Assembly (NCBI GenBank): GCA_014898425.1
Contig: RCSZ01000004.1
Location: 1,240,001 to 1,304,000 of the forward strand
Direction of reading: 5' to 3'
Source of the DNA: Botryotinia globosa
Lineage: Eukaryota > Ascomycota > Leotiomycetes > Helotiales > Sclerotiniaceae
Length of the DNA: 64,000 nucleotides
This document shows positions 1 through 9,935 of the stretch, in pieces (position 1 is the first letter of the stretch; every line of letters starts with the position of its first letter). The position numbers and the translations under genes are program-made. The notes under the pieces are model-generated. The model saw only the letters and a list, made by a program, of their open reading frames with translations, was not told the origin of the DNA and searched no databases.

Positions 1-688
1 TTTTCTCCTTATGCTCACTCAGTCTATACATTTCTAGGAAAACACATGGCTAACCAAGTAGATTTTGACCTCTACATATCTACCAAGAATTCATGATTAG
101 AATACATGCATTCCCGCAATTCAAAACCATTCTAACACCACCTAATCATCAAAAATAGCATCGGTACATTTCCACAGCCTTTCACGGCACCCAAAATCTT
201 CCCATCCAATGATTCATGTCATTATACTGATTCCGTCAATAGCTCTATGCTTGTTGCGGAGTAAGCAGTTTCTTTTGTTGCATGATTACTATTCATTTCT
301 CATCATCGGCTCCTAAAAGAGCTCGCTTAAATCAGCACCTCGATTGTGGCGCTCTTGATAAAGATATTGCGCGGGGAAGAGAGAATAAGGATGTGACCTC
401 GGGAGTGAGATGTAAATGATTAATAAATATTCTGCGAGTTGATGCGAGGTATGCAGATGATGTAACAATTGACGCGTAGGTGATTAGATATATACATTGA
501 GAAGGAGGGAGGTATAGAACATGATTAGTGATATAGAGAAAGGTATATGTTAGAGGTTTTAGTCGCTGGAAAAGTCTCTGGATGGAGTTCATACAGAAAA
601 AGATCAAAAAACTCAATTCATTTAGCCTAAGATATTTAAGTAATCCCAACGACAATCCAAATCTACAACTCACTACGACAATAACAGA
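1..688. other. intergenic region upstream of the NmrA-like gene
   Basis: No convincing coding exon is seen on either strand. The part next to the gene start at 689 presumably carries its promoter and 5' leader. No clear TATA box or other regulatory motif can be defended. Confidence 0.5.
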
Positions 689-1773
689 ATGGCTTCTACA
701 AAACCTCTTGTTCTTGTGATTGGAGGCACAGGCGTTCAAGGCATGCCCGTAGTCAAAGGTAGATTCCCATGATATCCATCCATAATCCCCTAAGATATAC
801 TAACAGTCCCTTAGAATTAGCTCAAGATGGCGCCTACAACATTCGCCTCGTGACTCGAAGTGCTAACTCTCCACACGCGCAAGAACTGGCGCAACTTCCA
901 GGGGTGACCATCGTCGAAGGAGATATCTACTCCGAGCATGACCTCCATGGATTTTTCTCCGGATGCACCCACGCCTTCATCAACACAAATGGTGGTGCCA
1001 TTGGCGAAAAAGGTGAAATCTATTGGGGCATCCGTTATTACGAAATCGCACGCACACACAAGTTGCAACATTTCTTGTACTCCAGCCTTGAGTATTCACT
1101 CAAGATCTCCGGTTTTGATAATGATTATAGAGATGGTCATATGGATGCGAAAGCTAAGGTTGCGGATTGGATTAGCGTGCAGGATAAGGAGAAGATGAAG
1201 TGGAGTATCTTGACTAGTTGTTTGTATATGGAAATGTTGAATGAACTTTTGGCTCCTCATCCTGACAAGGACAATCCCGAGACTTTGGCTTTTATTGCGC
1301 CCTTGGGACCAAGAGGAAGTGCGCCGCTGATTGCTTTAGAGGATTTTGGAAAATATGCCAGATGGGTGTTCGATCATCCCGATCGTAGCAATGGACTTAA
1401 TCTTCATGTTGCTTCTCAAGAAGTTGTTTGGGCTGATATTCCAGCTGCGTTTACCGAAGCCACCGGAAAGAAAGCGGTGTATAAAGATGTGACGGTCGAT
1501 GGCTGGTTTGATCTTGGCCTCTTCCCAGATCCGGATGCGAAGTTTGGGCACAGTGCTCCCGGAGATGAAGGAACATTGCAAACGTATCGGGAGAATTTTG
1601 GTGGGTTCTGGAGATTTTGGAAGAGTGGCAAGGTAAGAAAGGATTGGGCTTTGATGGATGAAATTTTGCCAGGAAGGATCAAGTCGGTGGGCGAATGGAT
1701 GAGAAAGAGTGGGTACGATGGAAATATTAAGCCCTTGTTGCATGACTTTCATCAGAAAACGAGAGAAGCCTAA
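689..1773 (+). CDS. NmrA-like family NAD(P)-binding protein
   Basis: Two exons, 689-758 and 815-1773, encode about 342 residues. The 56-bp intron has a GTAGAT donor, a perfect TACTAAC branch site (798-804) and a TTAG acceptor; the junction codon is GAA. The spliced N-terminus contains the Rossmann motif GGTGVQG (residues 12-18) after a hydrophobic beta strand, followed by RLVTRS, EGDIYSEHDL and a 'HFLYSSLE' strand, as in NmrA-like atypical short-chain dehydrogenases. The canonical SDR YxxxK pair is not obvious, which fits NmrA proteins that sense NAD(P) redox state or act as oxidoreductases. The upstream exon is needed to restore the nucleotide-binding loop, which decides the start. It is convergent with the IST1 gene. 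The substrate or partner cannot be predicted. Confidence 0.9.
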
Positions 1774-2057
1774 GAAATGAGACCGAAGTTCGATACCGCT
1801 TCAAAATTTCACGAAGGCCTGGAAGAAAGATCTCGGTAGGTTACCTCAGTAAAGACTTGAGAGACTAGGTTGTCAATGAATGAAGGTTTCTATGATTAAA
1901 TTCTATCCTGCAGTGGCCATGATCGTGACCCGGATAAAACCACACAGAATCTGAATAGTGGTATAGATTGACGCCAAATAAAAATAATCCCTATGCCTGT
2001 CTGAATATGCTCTTCAACTCCTGATTCCGCCGCCGTTGCAATATTCTATAACCCAAC

Positions 2058-3037
2058 TCATTTCTTCAATGCTGCAAATCTTGCGGCTAACTCATCCACA
2101 TCCGGTATCGTACCTCCAACTGGACCCTTGCTTTGGATGCCAGGCTTTGACGCAGCCGCAGTTTGCATTTTCTTTGTTGGCTTCAGATCTAGAGCTCCGC
2201 GGACCCTAGGATGCAAGTTGTCTGTACGAGGGCTTGGTGGATTCACCCTAAGTGGGCTCGAGGGCCCGAAATTCTTTGGTGGGGTGGCTTTACTTAACTC
2301 CTCCCTCTCTTCGTCAGCCTTACCATTCGCTGCTAGCGGCGCCTCCAGGTTCTTTTGTGCCTGTCCACCACTCGGATTCTCGTCATCATCATCCTCCACA
2401 AATTCTGGGGCTTCTCCAAGATCTTCCTTTGGTCTTCTTGGCCAGTCAACCCCATATGTTCTAGCAATCTCCTCCAAATATCCATTCACCAATTCCTGGG
2501 CTGGTGGTGTGACAGATAGCTTCTTTAGCACTTTCTCCGAGACCTTCTCATCACTATTCTCCATTGCTTGCAAGGCAAACTCCTTCCCGTACTTTTCGCA
2601 CAATAAAGCGCGCACTTGTTGTAACTCCTTGATTTCTGTTCTAGGCGCAGCATATATTAAGCTCTTGACAGCTTCCTCTAAGCCCGCATCACAAACTGAA
2701 GATTCCATCAGTCCAGTTCGCGCAAGGAGTAGCTCGCAATAGAGCTCGAGTATTTCATGGAGTTCGGTAGTGATGTCTGATCGAATAATATTCTCGACTC
2801 GAATCTTTGCAGATTCTATCTTTCCAGTCTCTAGAAGTTGAGCCATAGCTCTACGTTGTTGTTTCGAAACAGCTTCATCTTTCTGCTGTACCATGCGAAG
2901 CCGGGCAATTGAGAGCTTCAGTTGGACCTTGAGTTTGGACTTTGCAGGAGTTAGCACATGTACATATGATTCAGTATTTACACATGATGAATGACAAAAG
3001 TATTAACACTCACAATTACCGTTGAAGAAGGCGCCAT
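2058..3037 (-). CDS. IST1: IST1-like ESCRT-III associated protein
   Basis: Two exons, 3014-3037 (eight codons, MAPSSTVI) and 2058-2939, encode about 301 residues. The 74-bp intron has a GTGAGT donor and a GCTAAC branch site. The N-terminal ~170 residues match the Ist1 (DUF292) helical core: KLKVQLKLSIARLRM, then QQRRAMAQLLETGKIESA and RVENIIRSD, the most conserved blocks of the family. The C-terminal half is acidic, then proline/serine-rich and disordered. In yeast, Ist1 binds Did2 and regulates Vps4 ATPase during multivesicular body sorting at endosomes; the same role is inferred. A C-terminal MIT-interacting motif is plausible ('VDELAARFAALKK' resembles MIM1 spacing) but not proven. The gene is divergent from the membrane protein starting at 3652, with about 0.6 kb between the two starts. 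Confidence 0.9.
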
Positions 3038-3651
3038 GGTGATAAACAGACGATTGTGTATTTATTATGTTGATGATATGTAGTTACGTACGTTGGTGGT
3101 TGTCTGTCATTGCTCATTGCCCAGGACCTGGTGGACGTAGATTAAGTTGTGCGGGGCTGGTGGGCACTCTTTTAGCTGGGCTGGGCTCATTCAGGTAGGT
3201 ATGGGCGGTCAATCACCCCCTGTATGCAAGTTTAATCACAGTAACCTACAGTAGATCAAAAATTGGGTCGACATTGGTTGGCTCGAGGTTGGGCATCTTC
3301 ATACTTTGGAAAGAAATTCCCATCGTGCCTCAATTCTTCTTCTCTTCTTGTCAATTCAATGTCTTTTCTACTTCCTTTCTTTTAATTAACTTCAAACTAT
3401 AAATACATCTACTTTTCCTTTGGCTATGCATTCAATTGATGTTTAATGGTGTGCACGTCTCAATCTTTCTTTTTCCTTATGCTCTTGTAATGCCTCACGA
3501 TACACGACCAACACCATTCTAACATTCGAAATCTACGTCTCGTCCACTCTAGGCATCTGTCGGGACCATTGAATATCTGGGACCTTACCCATATATACAT
3601 GGTCAGATTGGCCAAGTCATTCATGCGCCGAAACACACATACAATATATAC
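3038..3651. promoter_or_regulatory. divergent promoter region between IST1 and the BRE4-like gene
   Basis: This 614-bp segment separates two divergently oriented starts. From about 3330 to 3440 the plus strand is strikingly pyrimidine-rich (CTTCTTCTCTTCTTG and similar), a pattern common just upstream of fungal transcription starts, so it is probably leader or core promoter of the plus-strand gene. No specific operator can be named. Confidence 0.45.
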
Positions 3652-6600
3652 ATGATGGGGAAGTCGGTATGGAGTCCCAGCAGATGGGAGGAATGGGCGG
3701 AGCAGAGGGCGAGAGCAATATGGACCAACATGCAGACGAACAATTTGTGGCAGCAAATGCTGAAAAACACTCTGGCGACTACAATCTGTATTATTCTTGC
3801 AATCATCCCGCAGGTGGTAGCAGTATATGGGAAAGCCGCATACCTTGCGCCAATGACCACTGTCTTTGGACATCCAGGAAGACGCTTCGGAATGATGGCT
3901 GAAGCTCTGATACTGACTCTCTCAGGAACAATGCTTGGAGTGGCTTGGTCTATGCTCGCGCTCTACTTGTCGAGTCTCATATATGACAGTAATCCTCAAG
4001 CAGCATTCACTATTCGAGGCATATTTCTTGCTATAGCGCTGCTCTTCCATGGAGTCCTAAGGTCACACACGCCACGCCTATTTCTCATGGTGCTGCTCCT
4101 AGTTATAGTGTGCGTCGTGAGTATGACTAGTACAGCCACGGCAGTCACAACGCTCTCAGTCACCCAGCTTGTTTACCCAATTGTAACTGCTATCGCTGTC
4201 CTACTTGCTGTGAATACTCTTGTCTTCCCGGAGTTCTCTAGTAGCTTCCTGGGAATTACCACTATTGAGACTCTTGGCGAAACTGTTGGAGCTTTGCGGG
4301 ATGCTGGGCGTTACTTCATTGCCAGCGCCGAAGGCTTTGAAGTTGCAATCACAGATACTAAATTAGAAAACATCATAAGTGCCTCTGGGAGCGGAAATGG
4401 TGCAGACCTTGATAGACCTCCGACTCTCGCCGAAAGGCCTGCCGAGAAGTCTAATATCAATCGCTTGACTTTGAGGCAAAAATTACTTTCTTTTTTCCAC
4501 AAGACTAAAGAAACTCCCGAGTCGCCTCCAACAGACATCAACAAAGGTCCGCAACCAGTGAAGCTGAAATCACTCACCGATAAAAAGGCCAAACTACGTG
4601 CCAAATTAGCAGGATGTAAGGCAGCCCAGCAAGAATGTAATTTTGAGCTTGCTTGGGCGGTCATACCACCGAGAGATGTGAAACCCATCAGTGATATTGA
4701 AATGAAGAAACTCGTGGCTAACACCATTGCTCTTATTTGTGCCTGTGAAAGCAAATATGCATTAATGGGTGACGAAGATGACAAGAAAGAGGCAGAGACT
4801 AAGAATGAAGAGCAACTCAAATCAGTGGCTGAAGACGCTGGGATCGAGAATCCAGATACAGAGGACTCGTCACGAGCAGCGACAGATATGGATACACATG
4901 ATAACTCAAGTTCAGATGAGAAGAAACCTTCCAGAAAAGAAAGGCGGAAACAAAAGAAGAAGAGAAGAAAGGATAGGAGAAAGGTCAAGTCATTGATTGA
5001 GAAGGAGATGGACAACCTAGAGTTGATTAAGCCGAGGAAAGAAATCGAGTATGGCGACATTGACTTGTTGAAGTATCTCGTGCAACGTATTGCAAAGCCA
5101 TTGTCAAATCTTCAAGAAAACATTGATAGAAGTGTTGATGTCGTTTCTTCCTCTCTCGCCTATTGCTACGATGTCCCGAAATTACCTTCGGGAGCTCGGG
5201 CGCCCGCTGGTGTTCGTCTCGAAGAGATTGATATTCGAGTAGATATTCTGGTTGATGCGATTGCGGAGTTTGATAGAACTTCAGCCTCAGCATTGGAAAA
5301 TTCTGCCGTGCTACACGATCTCGGCGGACCGCAAGTTGATTTGATGCCTCGAATGGAGACATTCCTAATTTCCTCATTCTTGTTGAATCTTCGACAGGCC
5401 GCCCTACATACACTTGGGATGCTCAAACATTCTCGGGTTCTGGTTGAAAGACGACAGGAACGACATGACCGAAAAAGAATTTATCTTCCACAAATCAATT
5501 GGAGAAAGTGGCTTCAGTCAGGTGGTGAAGCGGATATGTTAGCATTACCTGACAGTGCACGAAAAGACGCAAGAACAGGCAAAAAGAAGGACACTGATGC
5601 GGGCGATGCTGCAAGTATTGATAGCGGAGAAACACTACTAGCGAAAAAGGATGTGGAGTCAGCAACGCCGAAAAAGGAGCCGCCAACACCATCGTCCAAA
5701 GCTACGGATAAAACTGTAAAACAAAAGAAAAAGGGAACGCGCATGTTCCGACTGCGAAATGGGTTAGCCGACGCGATTGAATACTTGGTTGGTAGCGACG
5801 ATATATCATACGCTATCAAGCTGACCATTGCCGTATTTCTTGTAACTTGGCCGGCTTTTCTTGTTCAGTGGAATACTTGGTATTATTTGAATAGAGGACT
5901 TTGGGCTGCTCTGCAACTGGTCCTCATCACAGAAGTTGCCATTGGAACCTCTGTTATGACTTTTATGTTGCGAGCTGTTGGTACAACGATAGGTTGTATA
6001 TGGGGGTATGCCGCATTTCAGGCTCGCGGGGGCAACAGAATAGTAGCTGTGGTGATAATCGTTATTGGTATCATTCCATCCACTTACATTCAACTCGGGT
6101 CTAAATACATCAAAGCGGGGATGGTCACAATCATCTCAATGTCGATTGTAGTTCTTGCGACTGAAGATCATACCGTTCCTGGTTCAGCTACCGAGAACTT
6201 CTTGAAACGACTGATTGCCTTCTTCATTGGTGGTGTTGTGGCTCTCATCGTAGAAGTTGCGCTATTTCCAGTCAAAGCACGTGATCGTCTTGTAGAATCT
6301 CTCGCCTGTTCTATACGTCAAATTACAGAAATGGAAGCCTGTCTAGCATATGGTATCGAAACTGAAATCAACAACGTCAATGTACATTCTCCAGCTGTCA
6401 TATCCCGCTTTTCTATCGCCAAGGGAAAGGCTGAAGCTGCATTAGCAGCAGCAGAAACCTTCCTTCCATTCTGCGCCAATGAGCCACGACTCAAAGGTTC
6501 TTTCGCACCTCATGCTCTCATCTATAGCGAAATTCTTTACGTATTACACGCTATTGTAGATCGCATGGAAAATATGCTTATCTTACGTCACGAATATGGA

Positions 6601-7398
6601 TCTGGTGTTCTCGAAGAACTCAATGCACAAGTTTACCCCTATCGGCGTAATGTTGCTGGATCCATAACGCTGATTCTTTTTGCCACTCACGAGGCGCTTA
6701 CGACAAAACTTCCTCTTCCTCAATTCTTGCCTTCCGCTCGTCTTGCCCATCTGCGTATGATAAACCGTGTCCGGGAAGTCGTTATTTCCTCTTCAGGCCA
6801 TGCCAAAGAGTCTTCTCACGAAGGGTCAGAAATTGAAGTCTCGATGGTGAAAAGATTTGTTCGGCAAAAATTTCTATCTTGGAATGCGGCTTCTGCTGGT
6901 CAAATCGAAGTCATCGAATACTTGGAAGAACTCATTGATCTTGTCAAGCTACTAGTGGGAGCAAATGAGTTTAGGAGCGGACTATTGACGAGAGGCAGTT
7001 ATAGGGAGTGGGTAGATAAGATACAGAGACCTGACACGGTGGAATCGGAAATGGTACCAGCTGATGGAACTGTGGAGGAAGCCCAACCACAGATGATATC
7101 GACGAGAAAGCGGAGACCAACATTTAGCAGTACAAAAGAGAAAATATTCGGGCATAGTCCTGGAAATGCCAGTACTGCACGACCTGATACTGCAAGGCCT
7201 GGTACAGGTGTCAAGACTGTAATGATGGATAAGTCGGAGCTGGAGAAACAGAAGAAGGATATGGAAGAGGAATTACCAAGGGTCCTGCAGAGGGTTCGCA
7301 CAAGGAGAATGAGTGAGATGAAAGGTTTTGGGGAAAGAAAGAGTAAGGAAGACATGAATAGTGGGAATGCTGGGAAAGGTAAAGGAAGGGGAAAATAA
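3652..7398 (+). CDS. BRE4/aromatic acid exporter-type multispan membrane protein
   Basis: A single exon of 1248 codons. There are two membrane halves separated by a long charged cytosolic region. Residues ~38-200 hold about six hydrophobic segments starting near 'TICIILAIIPQVVAVYG'; the centre (residues ~280-450) is hydrophilic with a strongly basic run (KERRKQKKKRRKDRRK). A second cluster of about six segments spans residues ~720-885 (for example AVFLVTWPAFLVQW and VVALIVEVALFPVKARDR), followed by a soluble C-terminal domain. This matches the fungal architecture 'putative ER transporter 6TM N-terminal' plus FUSC-like plus DUF2421, as in S. pombe brefeldin-A-sensitivity proteins. The likely role is an endomembrane exporter or permease; the substrate is unknown. 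Two adjacent ATGs open the frame and no upstream exon was needed. Confidence 0.88.
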   Translation: MMGKSVWSPSRWEEWAEQRARAIWTNMQTNNLWQQMLKNTLATTICIILAIIPQVVAVYGKAAYLAPMTTVFGHPGRRFGMMAEALILTLSGTMLGVAWSMLALYLSSLIYDSNPQAAFTIRGIFLAIALLFHGVLRSHTPRLFLMVLLLVIVCVVSMTSTATAVTTLSVTQLVYPIVTAIAVLLAVNTLVFPEFSSSFLGITTIETLGETVGALRDAGRYFIASAEGFEVAITDTKLENIISASGSGNGADLDRPPTLAERPAEKSNINRLTLRQKLLSFFHKTKETPESPPTDINKGPQPVKLKSLTDKKAKLRAKLAGCKAAQQECNFELAWAVIPPRDVKPISDIEMKKLVANTIALICACESKYALMGDEDDKKEAETKNEEQLKSVAEDAGIENPDTEDSSRAATDMDTHDNSSSDEKKPSRKERRKQKKKRRKDRRKVKSLIEKEMDNLELIKPRKEIEYGDIDLLKYLVQRIAKPLSNLQENIDRSVDVVSSSLAYCYDVPKLPSGARAPAGVRLEEIDIRVDILVDAIAEFDRTSASALENSAVLHDLGGPQVDLMPRMETFLISSFLLNLRQAALHTLGMLKHSRVLVERRQERHDRKRIYLPQINWRKWLQSGGEADMLALPDSARKDARTGKKKDTDAGDAASIDSGETLLAKKDVESATPKKEPPTPSSKATDKTVKQKKKGTRMFRLRNGLADAIEYLVGSDDISYAIKLTIAVFLVTWPAFLVQWNTWYYLNRGLWAALQLVLITEVAIGTSVMTFMLRAVGTTIGCIWGYAAFQARGGNRIVAVVIIVIGIIPSTYIQLGSKYIKAGMVTIISMSIVVLATEDHTVPGSATENFLKRLIAFFIGGVVALIVEVALFPVKARDRLVESLACSIRQITEMEACLAYGIETEINNVNVHSPAVISRFSIAKGKAEAALAAAETFLPFCANEPRLKGSFAPHALIYSEILYVLHAIVDRMENMLILRHEYGSGVLEELNAQVYPYRRNVAGSITLILFATHEALTTKLPLPQFLPSARLAHLRMINRVREVVISSSGHAKESSHEGSEIEVSMVKRFVRQKFLSWNAASAGQIEVIEYLEELIDLVKLLVGANEFRSGLLTRGSYREWVDKIQRPDTVESEMVPADGTVEEAQPQMISTRKRRPTFSSTKEKIFGHSPGNASTARPDTARPGTGVKTVMMDKSELEKQKKDMEEELPRVLQRVRTRRMSEMKGFGERKSKEDMNSGNAGKGKGRGK

Positions 7399-7856
7399 AT
7401 GTTCACGAGGAGTTCAAATTGTTTTTATAGAGAATTTAGGGTTGCTCGGGTAGGTACCGGTATATAGATCTTTTAATTCATAGGGAATTTGGGTGGGCAT
7501 CGGTATATAGATATTGTAATTCATTCATGTTTTTTCTTATCATTTACTTTTGGATAGGAACTTAGTTTTGTATGTACATCATCCTTCTGATAAAAATTCA
7601 CTAAAGAAATTGAAACCCAGCATTGCATCCTCGCAAACGCTCAACTCCAACCCCGACATGATACTCCCGCTTCCTTTAGTATATGCAACTCGCCAATGAC
7701 CGAAAATATATGCAAAACGCGCTAACAACAACAAAAAATCACTCCCCGTCTGTCTAGAAATCTCCCATCTTTCAACGCCTATGGCCCAAACCTCATAACT
7801 TTTCATCGTCAGCCCAAATCTTGGAATCGATCCATACCACTCCAAGCCTTTCAGAT
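7399..7856. other. convergent 3' intergenic region
   Basis: It lies between the stop codons of two convergent genes (plus-strand transporter, minus-strand CFEM protein). An imperfect direct repeat containing 'ggtatatagat' occurs near 7456-7511, and the region otherwise looks like 3' UTR. No gene is supported. Confidence 0.45.
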
Positions 7857-9935
7857 CTAGCCAGTAGCATCATACCAACTCGTGACCCTCTCACCCAAAT
7901 CCCCACTTCCCTGTCCATGCATCAATCTCTCTTTCCTCTTCATCCTCCTCTCTTCCTGGCGTTCCTGGAAACGTTTCTTCTCCGCACCTTCCTGAAATAA
8001 TTCTTCCACGTGAGGTTTCAAATTCGATTTTCCGCTGCTACTCTGCGAGCCGCAGGAACTGACGGTATCGAAGCGGTCGATGACGGGTTTGATGGAGATG
8101 ATGGGTTTGGAGGATTTCTCTTCATTTTGGGTGAGGAAGGGGTTGTTGGAGGGGGGAGCGCGGAGAATGGGTTCGGGAGTGGCGAAGATGGAGTCGGAGG
8201 GGACGATGGAGATACCAGGGGTGTTGGAGAGGTAGATCATTTTGGGTTTTACTTTTGAGATGGAGGTCTTTTTGCTGTGGTAGTATTTTTCGGTTTGGGG
8301 GCGGGGGGACTCGGAGGTGGTGGGGCGGCTGGGGGGGAGGGATGGGTAGGTTGATGTGGGGTAGATGGAGGAGATGTTGGGGAGGGGAGGCAATTCGGTT
8401 ATGTCTTGAGGGGAGATGGGGAAGGTTTGGAAGGTGGAGACGGAGGCTTGGGAGTGGGTGGAGTAGCGGGCGCCAAAGGTGTGGAAAGATTGCGCGGAGG
8501 GGGATTGGATGGGTGGGGAGGTGGGTGAGGCGAACTCGGTAGTTGTGGTGGGTGTTCGAGGTGTGTTGGGGATGGATGAGATGGAATGGCGGGATCTAGT
8601 TTGGAGAGCTCGGGGAGAGGATGGGGTTTCGGCGACTGAGAGCGAGCGTGCTAGGGCGCCGTAGGAGATCCCGGCGGTTCGGGGTGAAGGTGGCATATTG
8701 TGGGGGAAATCTGAGAAAGGTCTATCAAGTCGAGCAATAGTCTTTACTGGGACTTCAGGTGGTGACGGGGTTCGAGGTAGAGATTGATGTGGGGTATTAG
8801 GTCTAGAGGATGTCGAAAGGGTTATAGCAGGTAGATCCAATGCCGGTAGCATGGGCGGCAAGGATTCTCGTGAGTTGGAGTTATTGCGAGAGTGGTGAGG
8901 AGGGAATAGGGCACCTCTAGGTTCGACCATCTCAGGAGATGTGGGGGAGTTAGCGGTGGATGTCGAAGGCCACCTCACGGGACTAGTATAGATTCGACCA
9001 ACTGGCTCGGGACTTTGTCCCACGCCTCGTAAGTTTTCATCTATCGTCGAGAGGAGGCCTCGTGGCTCTCCCCAAGATTCACCACGGTTTCTGTTCTTCG
9101 GAGAGGTTGGCGACATGTATGAAGTGATCCGTTGAGTGTTGACCCTGAACGATTTCTCAACGCCAATACCTCCCCACTTGAATATTTGGGCATCATTTCC
9201 TTGGAGCTCCACCGGAGTCTTACCCATCTCTTCATCTTCGTCAAGGTTCTTGAACTGCCCTCTTGTTGAAGAGATTTTCTGGTTTCTTCTCCGTCTCCAT
9301 AATAGCCATGCACCGATAGCAAGTATTAGTAACAAGGCCGCGACGGCCAGAACAATCATAGCCTTCGCGACATCACTCATACCCTTACCCGAAGAGTTAT
9401 TAGAAGACGTCGCTGCGCTAGATGGCGAGCTTGCTAGTGCTATTGGCGTAGTAGTCGCGGTCACCGAAGCAGAGGCCATCGAAGTAGATAACACTGCACT
9501 ATTCGAAGTTGTACTACTTTGTGATGACGTAGTGGAAGAGCTCAAGGCGCTTGATGTTGCTGATGAGGAGCTCGAAGAAGAGGATGTGGGGTCATTAATA
9601 AGGACACAAATCTGGCCAACAACCTTCAAGGAAGCTATAAGGAATTAAGCATGAGTTCTGAACTATCCGGGGAACAACTTACTGCTAGCATCAATCAGAC
9701 TACATGAATCTTGTATACAGGTGGTTGCATTCGATACGGTTGAACTCTGTGCCGAGTTTCCACTTTCGTCTGCACAAAAGCAACTATAATCACCAATACT
9801 ACATCCAAGTGTTCTTGTAGCAGTACCGAGACAACTATCCGAGCATGATGGGAGAGAATTAATTTCGTCCGAAAGAGATTGAGTGTTGACAAATGTCGAT
9901 AACAAAAGAATTATTGAACAGTATGAAAAAATCAT
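7857..9935 (-). CDS. CFEM-domain single-pass membrane protein
   Basis: Two exons, 9683-9935 and 7857-9634, joined by a 48-bp intron (GTAAGT donor, TATAG acceptor; junction codon ACT), encode about 676 residues. Residues 1-19 form a hydrophobic signal peptide. The CFEM module follows with eight cysteines spaced as CSDSC, LGC, YSCFC, TTC, DSC and QIC; the last cysteine comes only from exon 2, so splicing completes the domain. A Ser/Thr-rich, probably O-glycosylated stalk precedes one transmembrane helix at residues ~174-196 (AMIVLAVAALLLILAIGAWL) and an RRRR stop-transfer. The cytosolic tail is ~480 residues, rich in Ser/Pro with many SP/TP sites. CFEM proteins bind haem or act as surface proteins and effectors. 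A large phosphorylatable tail suggests surface sensing rather than a GPI-anchored wall role (inference). Confidence 0.9.

Noticed and set aside
332..739. 135-codon minus-strand open frame
   Set aside because: It overlaps the first exon and promoter of the NmrA-like gene antisense, has low-complexity hydrophobic content and no domain.
2128..2742. 204-codon plus-strand frame
   Set aside because: It is antisense to the well-supported IST1 exon, and its Ser/Phe-rich content mirrors the acidic sense protein.
4311..5060. 249-codon minus-strand frame
   Set aside because: It is antisense to the charged cytosolic loop of the BRE4-like transporter, and its Ser/Leu-rich content is the expected shadow.
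8010..8664. Gly/Trp-rich plus-strand frames
   Set aside because: They are shadows of the Pro/Ser-rich tail of the CFEM protein on the opposite strand.
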